From positions 1-64,000 of the forward strand of contig NW_027195260.1 of the NCBI RefSeq assembly GCF_038502225.1: 64,000 bases of DNA, given 5' to 3'. The position numbers and the translations under genes are program-made. The DNA is from Cherax quadricarinatus. Lineage: Eukaryota > Arthropoda > Malacostraca > Decapoda > Parastacidae. Positions 40,155 to 51,740 of the stretch are shown piece after piece. The stretch's first letter is position 1. Every line of letters begins with the position of its first letter. The notes under the pieces are model-generated. The model saw nothing but the letters and a program-made list of their open reading frames with translations, was not told the origin of the DNA and did no database searches.

Positions 40155-40470
40155 TCTCCTCCATTATTATAATTATTATACGTAGTACATTGCTATATAT
40201 GTGTATTATTATTATACATATATTATTTTTTTTATTATTATCAGACTGGTCGTATTCTCACCCAAGGCAGGGTGGTTCAAAAAGAAAAAAACTTTCACCT
40301 ATCATTCACTTCCATCAATGTCTCAAAGCAGAAGGGGTGCTTTACACTCACAGCTTTAAACTGCAAACATTATTATTATACTATTATTATTATATGTAAT
40401 GTTATTGTTATATTATTATTATATATATTTTTATTATTATTATTAATATTATTATTATTTCACATAAATA
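40155..40470. repeat. ATT-rich microsatellites around an RTE 3' fragment
   Basis: (ATT)n and (TA)n tracts at about 40160-40245 and 40370-40465. Between them, 40245-40375 has CCAAGGCAGGGTGGTTCAAA, like 39425-39445. Confidence 0.7.
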
Positions 40471-40567
40471 TTTGTAATTTTTATTAACACAATAAATATA
40501 AGATTTACTGTTATTCTATTGCAATAATTGTATAAAATAATGTCAACCCATCTGACTACTGCACATT

Positions 40568-42010
40568 CAATTCATCCAAATTCAATTCAAATTCAAAAGT
40601 TTTATTTCATATGACTAGCACTGCTGAGTTTACAGAATTTGGTTATTGGTGTGGTTTATATGTAAGTAAAAATAATGATTACAGATAAAATTACAGATCA
40701 CCTAGCATGGCTAGGCATTCGGCAGATTCTGCTTAATTTTAATTTTAAAATATTACAATTTATGAGGTAAGTTATATTATGTATATGAACAACAATTAAA
40801 TGTGAGTTTAGCAACAATGCTTTGTTTTGGCACAGTACATAGTTTCTAGTATTGGAGTATCACAGGTTCATTATTTTAAGATTGACATTAAATACTTGTT
40901 TATGGTCAAACAGTGAGGGAGTAAGTGTGAATTCACCAGGTGTATTGCAGTAGTTAGCTGATGGGTGTGATCAGGGGAGATAAGATGTTTCAATGGTAGT
41001 TTTGAAAGGTGATGAATGTGTCTGCAGTTCTAGAGTTCTCAGGTAGTGTCTGTATTTTAGGCCTTTGACATGTTACTGAATTTTTTGTAAAGGCTTAGTC
41101 GGACACAGGGAATGTCGTAGAGATGTTTGTGTCTGGTGTTATGCCTAAAATGGCCACAACCACTGAAGAAAGTCGCTAGGTCAAGGTTACACAATTTAAG
41201 GTCCCAGATGTGGAGATTGCACAGCAGTAAGGTGGATGTACCTGAACAGGGAGCAGTTAGATCTATGAAGAGTGGGGGGTGTGTTGCCAGGGATGGATCG
41301 GCATTATCTTACTGCAGGCTTTGTTGGGTTATTATTGGCTTTAGGTGTTGCTGCAGTTGGTCCTCTTCACACAAATAGCATAGGTGAGGGGTATGGATAA
41401 AATATGAGGTATAGTGTGAGAAGGGCATTTTGTGGCAATGAAAGATCGTGATCTTGGAGAGGATCCCAAACTGCTTTAATACTTTTTGGTTATGTTGATA
41501 TGAAAGCTGAAATTCAGGTTGTTGTCAAGGTATAGGCCTAGAATTTCACCCCATTATGTCTGGTGTAATTAGAGTGTTGTCAATCTTAATGTTAATTTAT
41601 GATTCCTGCTCACCAAACATAATATGTAGGTCGGTCAGTGTTAAGCGTAAGTTTATTGGCTGTCATCCAAGTCGATATTTTTGACTGGTTCTCGTTAACA
41701 ATGGTGCTGAGGTATAAGATTATGGTCGTGTCACAAAAGGTATTACACTTTGGAAGATTCAATACTTAAGGCGAGGAAGAGTGTGGCACTGGGCTGACAC
41801 TTCCGCGGAACCCAGTACTGGCGGCCATGTTGTTGATGCTGTGTCTTTAATGGTGACATACTGATACCTATTAGTAAGGTAAGATTTGAAATAAGCGCTT
41901 ATTTGGCCCTTATACCGAATAATGCGCTTTCAGGAGTAGGATGTCAGGGTCTAATGTGTCAAAAAGCTTTTCTTTAGGTCAACAAAATTCAGTGGATATT
42001 CTCATATTGG
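40568..42010 (-). pseudogene. LINE B, copy 3: old 3' half
   Basis: The 3' UTR with its TTTGAA-type tail is at 40568-40960. The C-terminal coding part and RT follow to about 42010 (for example GATAAGATGTTTCAATGGTA, GTTTATTGGCTGTCATCCAA and ACTGATACCTATTAGTAAGG). It is collinear with 16880-18400 of copy 2 but carries scattered one- to ten-base deletions. No open frame remains. Confidence 0.8.
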
Positions 42011-42029
42011 AATGGACAAAGTGACATCA

Positions 42030-42350
42030 CATGTTTACTTCCGGAAAGAATGCTAAATGGACCATTTCTCCTAGGTTGAGCTTCATTTATGCACTTTGTC
42101 TTAAAGCAACAAAATCATATCTATTTGCAACATATCTTCCATTCATCAAATGAGACCAGAAAAACGAGAATACAACCATAAGTTTCATTCAAAATACCGC
42201 TAAGGTACACTGCTGAAAAGTGAATTTATTATTTATGCTTAGATTTTCATTTTTGATGTAACAAGTATAAAGCATCTTTCCATCATACACGCCTAAAGTT
42301 TCAATAAGATAGTCCAACAACAAATGAGATACAATTCTCGAGAGCAAGAG
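42030..42350. repeat. Relative of the piggyBac MITE interior
   Basis: Shares CATATCTATTTG, TATCTTCCATTCATCAAATG, AGACCAGAAAA and ACAACCATAA with 51340-51420 and 33640-33730. No terminal repeats remain. Confidence 0.55.
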
Positions 42351-42499
42351 CCCTCACCAGTGTCAAAGGAACCTGGTTTTGAGGTCTGCCGCTTATCAAA
42401 TTTTTGTGAGCTCATGTAGAAGTAAAATTGACCCATCGATCACATATTTAGAAAACTCAGACAGATTATTTCAAGAACAGAGGTTCCACTGTATATACA

Positions 42500-42732
42500 C
42501 TCCCAACATCATTCTATTTTATTCTGTACTTCTGTATGTTTGAACCACTGGGCCTCTCTGGATAATAGTGTTTAGTAATCCTGCACCTCCTCTCCAAATT
42601 TCCAAACTATGACCTTCAAGACTATATTCACACCACACATTGTCTCTCAGACATGACATACATTTCCCCACTGCTCCAACTTTTTCTTGCAGCAGCAGTC
42701 CACCACTCCATGCTTCACACCCATATAAAGTA
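42500..42732 (-). pseudogene. RTE-type LINE, C-terminal fragment
   Basis: The minus strand reads LYGCEAWSGG right from 42732, then CMSCLRDNVWCEYS and EIWRGGAGLL. LYG-EAW is a typical post-RT motif of RTE-like proteins. The break at 42731 is directly followed by CAGGCTAACCATAGTTATA, which resembles a Tigger-like end. This piece is probably the continuation of the RTE parts at 45271 and above. Confidence 0.55.
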
Positions 42733-43382
42733 CAGGCTAACCATAGTTATATGGCTCAATATATGATTTTCATTTACGGTGCTCACGCATGTTATAATGT
42801 GTCAAATTATGACCGTAATTGCATAATGCGTTGTCTTTTAAAATACGTGCCCCCACCGGCTTATTTATACTTCTTCCGCGAATTACATCTAGATACACAA
42901 AATAGAAACCCTTCTAAAATTTCGGTGTTTAGTTACTGCATACTTTATATGTACTCTGATAATTATACTTATGTGTACCTCCAGTGTACTCTAAATATAT
43001 TTCACATATCAAAAGTTGTGTGCAGGTGCCGCACAAATCGCAGCCCTACTCATGATGCCAATACTACATATGAATAATCACTTGCACACTAAATGTCTTA
43101 GATGCACATTAATATAGTGGCATTTTCATTAATCCATCTATATTTTCCTCAAAACCATATATGAAACCACCCATTACATAGCATATAAAACATGATACAT
43201 ACACTATGTGAATAAAAATTGATGTGTAAATATGAGATTTTGCTTCATGCTTTTAGCTGTGTAGGCATGGAAGAATTACGTTTCTCTAGCTTTCAAACAC
43301 TGGGGAAAATCAGAAAATATCTTTTTCGTAGAGTTCTTTCTTATGTATAGCACCACTGACCCTGTGGGTTTAGTGCTTTTAT

Positions 43383-43453
43383 AATAAATAATAACAATTA
43401 ATAATAATAATAATAATAATACACAATAATAATAATAATACATTGGCTACTAC

Positions 43454-43492
<39 letters not shown>

Positions 43493-43565
43493 ACTACTAC
43501 TACTAATAATAATATTTTATTATTATTATTATTATTATTATGGATTATTATTAATATTATTATCT
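43383..43565. repeat. (TAA)n / (ATT)n microsatellite cluster
   Basis: Alternating TAA-type and ATT-type tracts, so the two halves are roughly complementary and could fold back. Confidence 0.9.
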
Positions 43566-44337
43566 TGTTCACTTCAAAAAAATGGTGTAAAAAGTTGCTT
43601 GTTTATTCTGAACTAACTTGTACAACTCTGTACAATAATGTGTTATATTTACATTGTGAGGTAATTATTATTAAAAATAAAAATATTGAGGTAAATGTTT
43701 TACAAACCTTTACAAATGGATGTGAATGAACTAAAGTAGACACACAATTACACGCATTTGCTCGCTCTCGACCAAGGATCAATTACCCGTCTAGTTTGTG
43801 CCTACATTGTCTCAACTTGTATCTCGCTTCAGTTTATCTCTTCCATAACTAATAACCACTGACAACACGCACGCTTAAGGTTAGCTGTAATAAAAGAGAA
43901 GTCGGGCTTGCTGCGTTGTTAGATAGATTGATGGAAAAGCATTTTGATGTGATTCAATAAACACTCTGCCACCCACCTTCACAATATAAATATTAATATT
44001 TTAAGGTAAGTAATATGGCCTTGTGTAAATTCATCTTTTTTGTGTTTTAATGTTTATTTGCTACAATTTAACAGGTTAGTAAAACTTGTTAGTCTGGCAT
44101 TTACTGTATTTTATATGCTCTGATATTAATACTGTGGAGCTGGGTGAGGACACATGCTTTTCTCTGTTCAAACATCAGAGAAACATGCACAATCTATGTT
44201 GGTTCTGTGTTAATTTCCACTCCGCTTTTTGTTTACACTTCCTAGCATGAATTATTCATTACTTACCTTCACGCATATGATGGCATCCAAAGGCAGTTGT
44301 TCAGCAAATGATTAAATTCCAGTGAACAAGGGCATGT

Positions 44338-44648
44338 CAGATAAGATAAGATAAGATAAAATTTTTGTCTGATTTTAATCTCGTTAGAACACCCAGATAA
44401 CCCAAGAAAGTCAGTGTGTCATCGAGGTGACTGTCTAACTTATTTCCCATAGTCTCAATCTTGTCCTCAGGATGCGACCCACACACCAGTTTCCACTAAC
44501 ACCCAGGCATACCTGTCTGCTGCTAGTGAATGGTACAACAGGTGTAAGCATGAAACGTGGTCAAAACGCTTTCTCTCCCAAACTTCGCCAGGAATTAACC
44601 CGACCCCGTGTGTGGTCAGGAATTTAGCCACTCAGGCCACCGGGCCTG
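44338..44648 (-). mobile_element. SINE, copy 2
   Basis: Minus orientation. The tail reads GATAAGATAAGATAAGAT (TCTTA repeats on the element strand). The body has CCAGATAACCCAAGAAAGTC and GATGCGACCCACACACCAGT. The head ends with TTTAGCCACTCAGGCCAC. The B box is degraded (GGAATTAACCC for GGAATCGAACC). It lies within Tigger-like element 3. Confidence 0.8.
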
Positions 44649-45080
44649 GTGGTTTGTCATGGTCGGCAGGTGTGAAACCCAGGCCACAACTCACCAACAC
44701 CCACACCGTGACCTCATGTCAAACAAATACCACCTCACCCTCCCTCTCCCATATTAAGACTACACATATTTGGGTTGCAACACGAGGTAATTGTGCGCAT
44801 TTCAATTTCTCTGGGCCGCTTTTAAACATCGTATATTATATGAGGAGGGGAGCCAGTGCTACCTACACCTGGGCTACCTGCACCTGACTTCCTGCACAAA
44901 TGAGTACTACTCACCTGTCTCCCTACATTAAGATTACAAATACTAAGATAAGTAATGAATTTATCAGACTGTACTTTACTTTGTGTGTTTTAATACCTAG
45001 CCCTATTATTAACTTAATATAATTTAGTGTAAACTCTGTTGTCTGGTATTTATATGCATTTATAAATGGGAAAATGGAGT

Positions 45081-45270
45081 TCTGGTCTCCGCGATGTTGC
45101 TTTCTCAAGCAAAGCCTGGAACCCCAACCCGCGTGATAAGTAAACTCACTACCTCACATGAAGTTCTTGTCTCCACAGACCTTAAGTGCACCACTCACCA
45201 TTTCCCCTCATCAATTTGTAATTAACCTCATCTTCATATACCCATCTGCTGACAAGTCAATTCTTAAATA
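45081..45270 (-). pseudogene. RTE-type LINE, post-RT fragment 3' of a Tigger insertion
   Basis: The minus strand starting at 45270 reads YLRIDLSADGYM and a little later VSGALKVCGDKNF. This follows directly in frame from EEVNIFRY at 49390-49357 once the Tigger-like element between them is ignored and one TA is counted. L-S-A-D-G after FRYL and a G-A-L-K segment are usual after the RT core of RTE proteins. It decays below about 45150. Confidence 0.75.
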
Positions 45271-45302
45271 CACTGATCCTTGGTTATCGGGCCATTCTGT
45301 TT

Positions 45303-45660
45303 ATCGTTAGTTAGTTAGTTTAATATGTTTATTATGCACCCTACACTCCATCTCTAAAGGTAATCAAAAGATTATGAGGCACATAATTGGTCCAGGACTG
45401 GACTCAGAGTTTTGATAGCTGAGCAAGTTACAGAGGTAATGAACTCTCAATTTACAAAGGTAATGAACTCCAGGCAGGTCTAGTCACAAAGTTATGATGT
45501 TACAAAGGTATTTACAGATTACAGAGGTATGTAATGGGTCCCGGACTGGGCCCCAAAGTTTTGATAGCTGAACTAGGTACAAAGGTAATGAATCCTGTAA
45601 GAATGGTTACTTACATTTATACATGGTACAATCATGAACAGTTCCAGAGTAATGACCAAT
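45303..45660. repeat. Repeat E, copy 3
   Basis: TTAGTTAGTTAGTTTAATAT, TTTATTATGCACCC, AAAAGATTATGAGGCACATA and TACAAAGGTAATGAACTCC. Parts repeat at 45500-45600. It may be the 3' end of LINE D, since E shares its terminal block with the 3' end of the D-like LINE C, but about 700 bases and a foreign fragment lie between. Confidence 0.65.
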
Positions 45661-46069
45661 CACACTTCCACATGGTCACAACTGCATGAGTTATTGGTGC
45701 AATGTTCTAGGACTAGTGGTTGTTTTTGATATAAGTGTGAACGACATGATAGTAATGAATAGACTTCTGAATAACCTGAACAGGATGATGTGAAGTTGAC
45801 ATAGAATTAAATCAGATAAGATATTTATAGCAGGATCAAAGAGATCTCTGGATAGGTTGGAGATGTTCAGAGTAATTGCTTTAATCTAATCCAGCTAATG
45901 AAAACATGAAGATTAAAGAGGCAAGAAGATCCCAGACAGAAGAGTAGGTTAGTGGCTGCAGTGACTCATAGACCTCACTCTGTATAGGGGAAAGACCTAA
46001 AGTGACCATAACACTGAGCATGTCGTCGAGGCAAGTATTGTCATCAACTAAATAATCGCTGCATACTTA
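45661..46069. other. No firm feature
   Basis: Possibly the 3' UTR of the LINE that owns repeat E. No coding frame or repeat that I can identify. Confidence 0.3.
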
Positions 46070-46342
46070 ACGCCTGGCAAACCTGAGAATAGCGCTCCGA
46101 TACCTTAACAAGGAATCATTCAAGACACTGTATACTGTGTATGTTAAAGCCCATATTTCGAGTATGGCACCAGCGTCTGGAACTCCACACTGTCCAGCAC
46201 GCTGCATGTTAGAGAAAGTACGTAAGGTTTGCAATAAGGCTAGTCCCAGAGCCCAGGGGAATGTCGCATATGAGGTTGGTTGAGGGAAATGGACTGACGA
46301 TACCTGGAGGACAGTGAAGGGTCAGGGGAGACACGATAACAT
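46070..46342 (+). pseudogene. CR1-like RT C-terminal fragment
   Basis: A plus-strand reading gives NLRIALRYLNKESFKTLYTV and YVKAHISSMAPAS, then MLEKVRKVCNKA and a frame change into RGDT. The order F-K-T-L-Y-x-x-Y-V, then LEKVxR, then an RGD motif is typical of the thumb and C-terminal region of CR1-like RTs. No catalytic part. It overlaps the last codons of the LINE D frame on the other strand, so that frame ends in foreign sequence. Confidence 0.6.
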
Positions 46343-47302
46343 TTTCTCCAGAATGGTCTGTAATATACCACTGTGGATAAAATACTTTGCTATTTCTTGA
46401 ACACTTCTGAGTGAGTTGTTTCTAAATTCATTAATTTTATCGCACTCCAGTACATAATGACGCAGGGTGTGACAATAGTCCATCTGGCAAAGTTTGCATT
46501 TCGTTTGGTCTACATCTGGTGGTGGTGATTTAACCTGCCAAAGATACTTGTAACCCAGCTGGAGCTGGGCGGTAGTGACATCCAAGAGTCTGCTTATTTT
46601 GTTGGATGCACTATAGACATGTGGCTCCTCCTGCATGATAGAATGATGATAGATGGACTCACTGGTGTCAATCTCCCTGAGTCTTAAGTCAATAAAATTC
46701 AGTTGAAGTTCTTTTCCTATTATTGTTCTCAAACTACTACCTGACAAGCCAAGATTGTAATTTACTCCCTCTTTGAAAGCATACAGCTTAGCCAATTTAT
46801 CAGTTCTATCATGCATCTGAAGACCAATGTGAGATGGAACCCACAGCATGTGCACTCTGACTCCACTGTCCACAATCTTACCATACCTGTGTCTGGCTTC
46901 TGACACAAGCATGCCACAATTTATGCTTAATGAGTTGAGAGCATTTATGGATGACAGAGAATCAGTTACAATTAAACTGTCAATCTTAGATACATAGATG
47001 CACTTCAGTGCAAGGAGTATGGCAAACAGTTCTGTCTGATGGGTAGAGGCCCAATTATTGATGCGTGCTCCAATTTCTTTAAGAGAGCCATCTCTCTGTA
47101 CGACAACAGCAGCACTACCAGCTGCACCAGTGGATTGGTGAACAGAACCATCATGTTTGGCTTCAAGGCGAAGTTTTGGTTGTGATTTAAGAAGTAGTTT
47201 GGGGGGAAATGGAGGAATGGTAGTTTGGAATGGGGTAATATTCCATGGAGCGGAGAAGTGCCGCTGTTGCCTTACTTGACATAGATCATGTATCTGATTC
47301 AT
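46322..47302 (-). pseudogene. LINE D: RNase H and C-terminus
   Basis: Relative of LINE C. The RNase H has AGSAAVVVQRDGS, QTELFAILLALK, IVTDSLSSINAL and WVPSHIGLQMHD with TDKLAKL. The first Asp region (YTDGS in C) reads KHDGSVHQST here after a small deletion. The knuckle is CKLCQMDYCHTLRHYVLEC. The last residues MLSCLP derive from the neighbouring fragment, so the native C-terminus is lost. Confidence 0.85.
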
Positions 47303-48196
47303 GCGGAGGTCGGTTCCAGTTTTTTCGATCCATCTGGAGGAGTGTTCACCAGTGCTGAGGAAAGTTTGGAGGGCTTCTGTGCAGGGGTTTGAATGGGCTT
47401 GCCTATATTAACCCCATTTAGGATATTTCTTTCAGTAACACGATCTCTGATGCTTGGAATATCAAGTTCTTTTTGCATATTTAAAATTTTGGCAGTACGA
47501 GGGTATCCTAAAATGATCCTCATTGCTTCGTTCTGTAGTTTTTCCAGCCCTCCAAGCTTCCAGTCAGACACAAGAGCAAGTAGTGGTGCAGCATAATCAA
47601 CCAATGATCTATTATAGGCAAGATACATCATTTTCACAATTTTAACATTAGCACCATACCTGGGGTGAAACCCAGCCACAACTCTAAGTGCTCTTAGTCT
47701 TTCTTTGTATTGGCGACAAAGTCTTGTTACAACAGGTCCAAGTAGTGGAACCTCAAAGCCTAGATACCTGTATCTGTTTACATATTCTAGAAGAGACCCA
47801 TCATGCAATTGGATCTGACGAACTGTGCCTCTCTGTCTAGGAGGATGCCTATTGAGTATCTTTGTTTTATCAATAGAGATTATCAACCCCAGGTCCTGAC
47901 ACGAGGCTAGCACATGATTAAGAATGTTTTGGGTGTTGGAGAATCCGGTGGTGTGAATCATTATATCATCAGCAAAACTAATCACATAATGATGGGGCTG
48001 ACTAGGCATATCATTAAGTAATGCATTAATTATAATATTGAACAGTGTGGGACTGAGCACACCTCCCTGTGGGGTTCCTAATTCAAAGTCTTTAGTTACA
48101 CTTCTATGTCCCTGGAACAACACAGACGATTTTCTGTTGGACAGGTAGCCTTTAATCCAGCAGAGAAGCCATCCTCCAACATCCATTCTGGCAAGT
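47299..48196 (-). pseudogene. LINE D: C-terminal half of the reverse transcriptase
   Basis: Begins at about 48196 with NLARMDVGGWLLCWIKGYLS, so it is 5'-truncated inside RT, and at nearly the same place as LINE C copy 2. It has GTPQGGVLSPTLFNIIINAL and ISFADDIMIHTT intact, then YRYLGFEVPLLG and GANVKIVKMMYLAYNRSLVD. The frame breaks at about 47300 and continues in the next entry. The normal PQGG loop here shows that the LINE C copy 1 duplication is derived. Confidence 0.85.
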
Positions 48197-48449
48197 TAAC
48201 TGATGATTACATGTCGGTTGGCTCGGCCAACTCGGTTATCGGCTGTTTTTTTGGCTTCCGGTTATCGGCTGTTATTTCACTTATCGGCTGTATTGGATGC
48301 GTCTACTGCCAGCCGCTCGCGTGTTCTTGAGTCAGTGTGGCTGTGTCTCTGTGTGAGTGAGGAAGCTTCTGCTCATTCATCCAAACATTTTGCTATAATC
48401 CATTGCTTTTGGTGGTATTGATTACGTGCAACTGTGAAATAAGTAACCA

Positions 48450-48525
48450 TGGTCCCAAAGAAAGTTCCTAGTAAAGTTCCTTTGGTAAAGAAAGTGAGAA
48501 ACACAATAGAAGTCAAGGCAGGGAG
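48450..48525 (+). pseudogene. Tigger-like transposase, N-terminal remnant
   Basis: MVPKKVPSKVPLVKKVRNTI and a few residues more. The M-x-P-K-K start followed by a basic, Val- and Ser-rich stretch and I-E-V-K resembles the N-terminus of Tigger/pogo transposases just before the DNA-binding domain. It is cut at about 48520 by a minisatellite. The upstream 48197-48450 carries CGGTTATCGGCTG three times, like the element end. Weak evidence on its own. Confidence 0.45.
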
Positions 48526-48635
48526 GCATAGAGGCAAGGATTGTAGCAGGCATGCAGGGAGTGTAGCAGGAAGGCAGGGAGTGTAGCAGGCATGCAGGGA
48601 GTGTAGCAGGAAGGCAGGGAGTGTAGCAATGTTTA
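48515..48635 (+). repeat. 19-bp minisatellite in the Tigger-like element
   Basis: GGGAGTGTAGCAGGCATGCA and GGGAGTGTAGCAGGAAGGCA alternate, giving a higher-order period of about 38 bp. Confidence 0.85.
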
Positions 48636-49355
48636 TATGGGATGTATGTTTAATAGTAATCATTCTTGGGCACATTAAAAGTCTTACTTTAGGTTAATAT
48701 AGACATTTTCATTAATCCATATATGATATTTTCTTGAAAATTATATAAGAAACACGTTACATAGCATATAGCATATAAACATAGCATATAAACATGCAAC
48801 GTTTATATGCTGTCGAGTGGAGAGTCGTGTGTAGAGTAAACATTACGTTTTCTCTGATTCAGAATTAGAGAAAACTGTGAATCTGGCTTCTCGCCCAGTA
48901 ACTGTCCATCATATGTGTTTGTTTACAATTCTCGGCATGAATTATTCATTACTTCTCCCTTCGTTTAGTTGTTTGAAACGATTAAACTCAATGAATATGG
49001 TAAAAATATGGCTGTGTAGTGTAGCCCAGGGGGGGGGGGCTACATACGTGTACTGTACCTACATCTACTGCTGCTGCCTACACTGACTTCTTACAAATAA
49101 ATATTACTCACCTCTTGCCCTACATTAAGACTGCAAATATTTTAAGGTAAGTAATGAATGTACTCATTGTTTTCTGTATGTAAAACTATAGTTAATCTTG
49201 GAAAAATGTACTTTTTACTAATATTTTTGGATGTCTGAAATGGATTAATTGGATTTACATTAATTCTTATGGGAAATATTATTTAAATTTTTGGCCTTTT
49301 TGGTTTTAGGCTGACCTTCTGGAACAGATTACAGCTGATAACTGAGGGTCTACTG

Positions 49356-51141
49356 TATCTGAATATATTCACCTCCTCCATATTATCTCCCTCCAATCTG
49401 ATATCCAATCTTTCATCACCTAATCTTTTTGTTATCCTCATCACCTTACTTTTTCCTATTTTCACTTTTAATTTTCTTCTTTTACATACCCTACCAGACT
49501 CATCCACCAACCTCTGCAACTTCTCTTCAGAATCTCCCAAAAGAACAGTGTCCTCAGTAAAGAGCAACTGTGACAGCTCCCACTTTGTTTGATTCTTTTT
49601 CTTTTAACCCCACACCTCTTGCCAAGACCCGCGCATTCACTTCTCTTGCAACCCCATCTATAAATATATTGAACAACCACGGTGACATCACACATCCTTG
49701 TCTAAGGCCTACTTTTACTGGGAAATAATCTCTCTCCTACTCTGAGCCTCACTATCCTCATAAAAACTCTTCACTGCTTTCAGTAACCTACCTCCTATTC
49801 CATACACCTGCAACATCTGCCACATTGCCCCCCTATCCGCCCTGTCATATGGTTTTTCCAAATCCATAAATGCCACAAAAACCTTTTTAACTCTTATCTA
49901 AATTCTGTTCACTTATGTGTTTCACTGTAAACACCTGGTCCACACACCCCCTACCTTTCCTGAAGCCCCCTTGTTCATCTGCTATCTTACTCTCCATCTT
50001 ACTCTTAATTCTTTCAATAATAATTCTGCCATACACTTTACCAGCTATACTCAACAGACTTATTCCCCTATAATTTTTGCATTCTCTTTTGTCCCCTTTG
50101 CTTTTATACAAAGGAATTATGCACACTTTCTCCCAATCCCTTGGTACCTTACCCTCTTCCACACATTTATTAAATAATAGCACCAACCACTCCAAAACTA
50201 TATCCCCACCTGATTTTAACATTTCTATCTTTATCCCATCAATGCCAGCTGCCTTACCCCCTTTGATTCTACCCACTGCCTAATGAACTTTCCCTACACT
50301 CACAACTGGCTCTTCCTCACTCCTTCAAGATGTTATTCCTCCTTGCCCTATACATGAAATCACAGCTTTCTTATCTTCATCAACATTTAACAATTCCTCA
50401 AAATATTCCCTCCATCTTCTTGATACCCCTAACTCTCCATTTAATAACTCTCCTATCCTATTTTTAACTGTCAAATCTATTTGTTCCATAAGCTTCCTCA
50501 ACTTATTAATCTCATTCCAAAACTTTTTCTTATTTTCAACAAAATTTGTTGATAACATCTCACCCACTCTCTCATTTGCTCTCTTTTTGCATTGTTTCAC
50601 CACTATCCTAACCTCTCTTTTTCTCTCGATATACTCTTCCCTCCTTGCATCACTTCTGCTTTGTAAAAACCTCTCATATGCTAACTTTTTCTCCCTTACT
50701 ACTCTTTACATCATTCCACCAATTGCTCTTCCTCCCTCCTGCACCCACTTTCCTGTAACCACAAACTTCTGCTGAACACTCTAACACTACAATAAACCTA
50801 CCCCATACATCTTCGACCCCATTGTCTATACTCTCACTAGCCCATCTATCCTCCAATAGTTGTTTTTATCTTACCATAACTGCCTCCTCTTTTCGTTTAT
50901 AAATTATCACCTCTCTCTTACTTGCTGCTCCTATTTTCCTTGTATCTCATCTACCTTTTACTTTCAGTGTAGCTACAACTAAAAAGTAATGTGATATATC
51001 TGTGGCCTCTTTATAAACATGTACATCCTGAAGTCTACTCAACAGTCTTTTATCTACCAATACATAGTCCAACAAACTATTGTCATTATGCCCTACATCA
51101 TATCTTATATGCTTATCCTCTTTTTCTTTAAATATGTATTA
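49356..51141 (-). pseudogene. RTE-type LINE: endonuclease end and reverse transcriptase
   Basis: The minus strand, reading from 51141, starts with FKEKEDKHIRYDVGHND and SLLDYVLVD (end of the endonuclease). Later frames are 50856-50674, 50603-50325 and 50276-49887. The last has KAAGIDGIKIEMLKSGG, IIPLYKSKGDKRECKNYRG, ISLLSIAGKVYGRI and ADEQGGFRKGRGCVDQVF, clear RTE-style RT motifs. The catalytic region reads LFTEDTVLLGDS in place of the usual F-A-D-D, so it is dead. Several frameshifts and stops. It ends at 49357 with EEVNIFRY at a Tigger-like insertion. Confidence 0.85.
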
Positions 51142-51239
51142 CAGTCCTCCCTCACAAATCCGGCATCATTGGGACCTGTAGTGTGCCGGATTACTGAGTT
51201 TGCCGGATTACAGAGTGGTTAGGTTAGAATACACTTAAT

Positions 51240-51560
51240 AAAATTAGCCAACTTGACTTACATCGTTCATTGAACATCGGCAAAAATTGAACATTTCCTC
51301 TTCCTTGAGCTCAATTTCAAGGTACTTTTCATCATGAAAGCAATCAAAATCATGTCTATTTTTGTGATATATCTTCCATTCTATCAAATGAGTCCAAAAA
51401 AACGAGAATACAACCATATAAACCATACGAAAACATACTGCAAAGAGGCAGCTAATGGCTGAGAAGTGAACCCCCTTATTTATCGTCCGTCTTTTTTAAT
51501 TTTGTTATACATTAAGAAGCATCTTTCCATCATACATTGTCCAAGTTTCAATGAGATAGC
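51240..51560. repeat. Relative of the piggyBac MITE, right-half type
   Basis: Shares ATCTTCCATTCTATCAAATG, GAGTCCAAAAA and ACCATACGAAAA with 33665-33735 of the MITE and is nearly repeated at 52110-52400. No terminal repeats. Confidence 0.65.
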
Positions 51561-51604
51561 CCAACAAACAACCGAGAAAAAAAAATAGTTACCAAAAATC
51601 ATAT

Positions 51605-51740
51605 ATGGCAAGCCCAAGCCAGGTACTGGAAATAAGTCACTTTGACTTTTCTGGGTTATCCTAGGTTCTCTATACATACACTGCTATGTATGATAATCTA
51701 TGTAACTGTATTTGTGTATACCTGAATAAACTTATTTACT
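51605..51740. repeat. Repeat L, copy 1
   Basis: AAGCCAGGTACTGGAAATAA, CTGGGTTATCCTAGGTTCTC and GTATACCTGAATAAACTT. A second copy lies at 52755-52870. I recognise the block as a common decapod interspersed repeat. Confidence 0.6.

Larger units (their letters stand above)
42733..45080 (+). mobile_element. Tigger-like element 3 (degraded), right end not found
   Basis: A possible left end TA then CAGGCTAACCATAGTTATA lies at 42731. Its interior matches Tigger-like element 1: 43085-43200 with 48690-48800 (TTTTCATTAATCCAT, TTACATAGCATATA), 44130-44310 with 48830-49030 (GCATGAATTATTCATTACTT), and 44860-44960 with 49065-49160 (CTACATTAAGA, ATAAGTAATGAAT). No transposase frame. A TAA microsatellite and a SINE are inserted in it. 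Confidence 0.55.
45271..49355 (+). mobile_element. Tigger/pogo-like DNA transposon 1, with nested LINE fragments
   Basis: The left end CACTGATCCTTGGTTATCGG (45271) and the complement of the right end CAGTAGACCCTCAGTTATCA (49355) form degenerate inverted repeats. TA flanks at 45269-45270 and 49356-49357. The interrupted RTE frame is continuous across the pair, which confirms the borders. About 2.9 kb inside (45303-48196) is later LINE sequence. The remainder, about 1.2 kb, has a transposase start at about 48450 and a 3' region, so it is an internally deleted, non-autonomous copy. Confidence 0.75.

Noticed and set aside
42640..43077. 145-residue plus frame starting MSLRHDIHF
   Set aside because: The first part is antisense to the RTE C-terminal fragment and the rest is AT-rich transposon interior; no domain.
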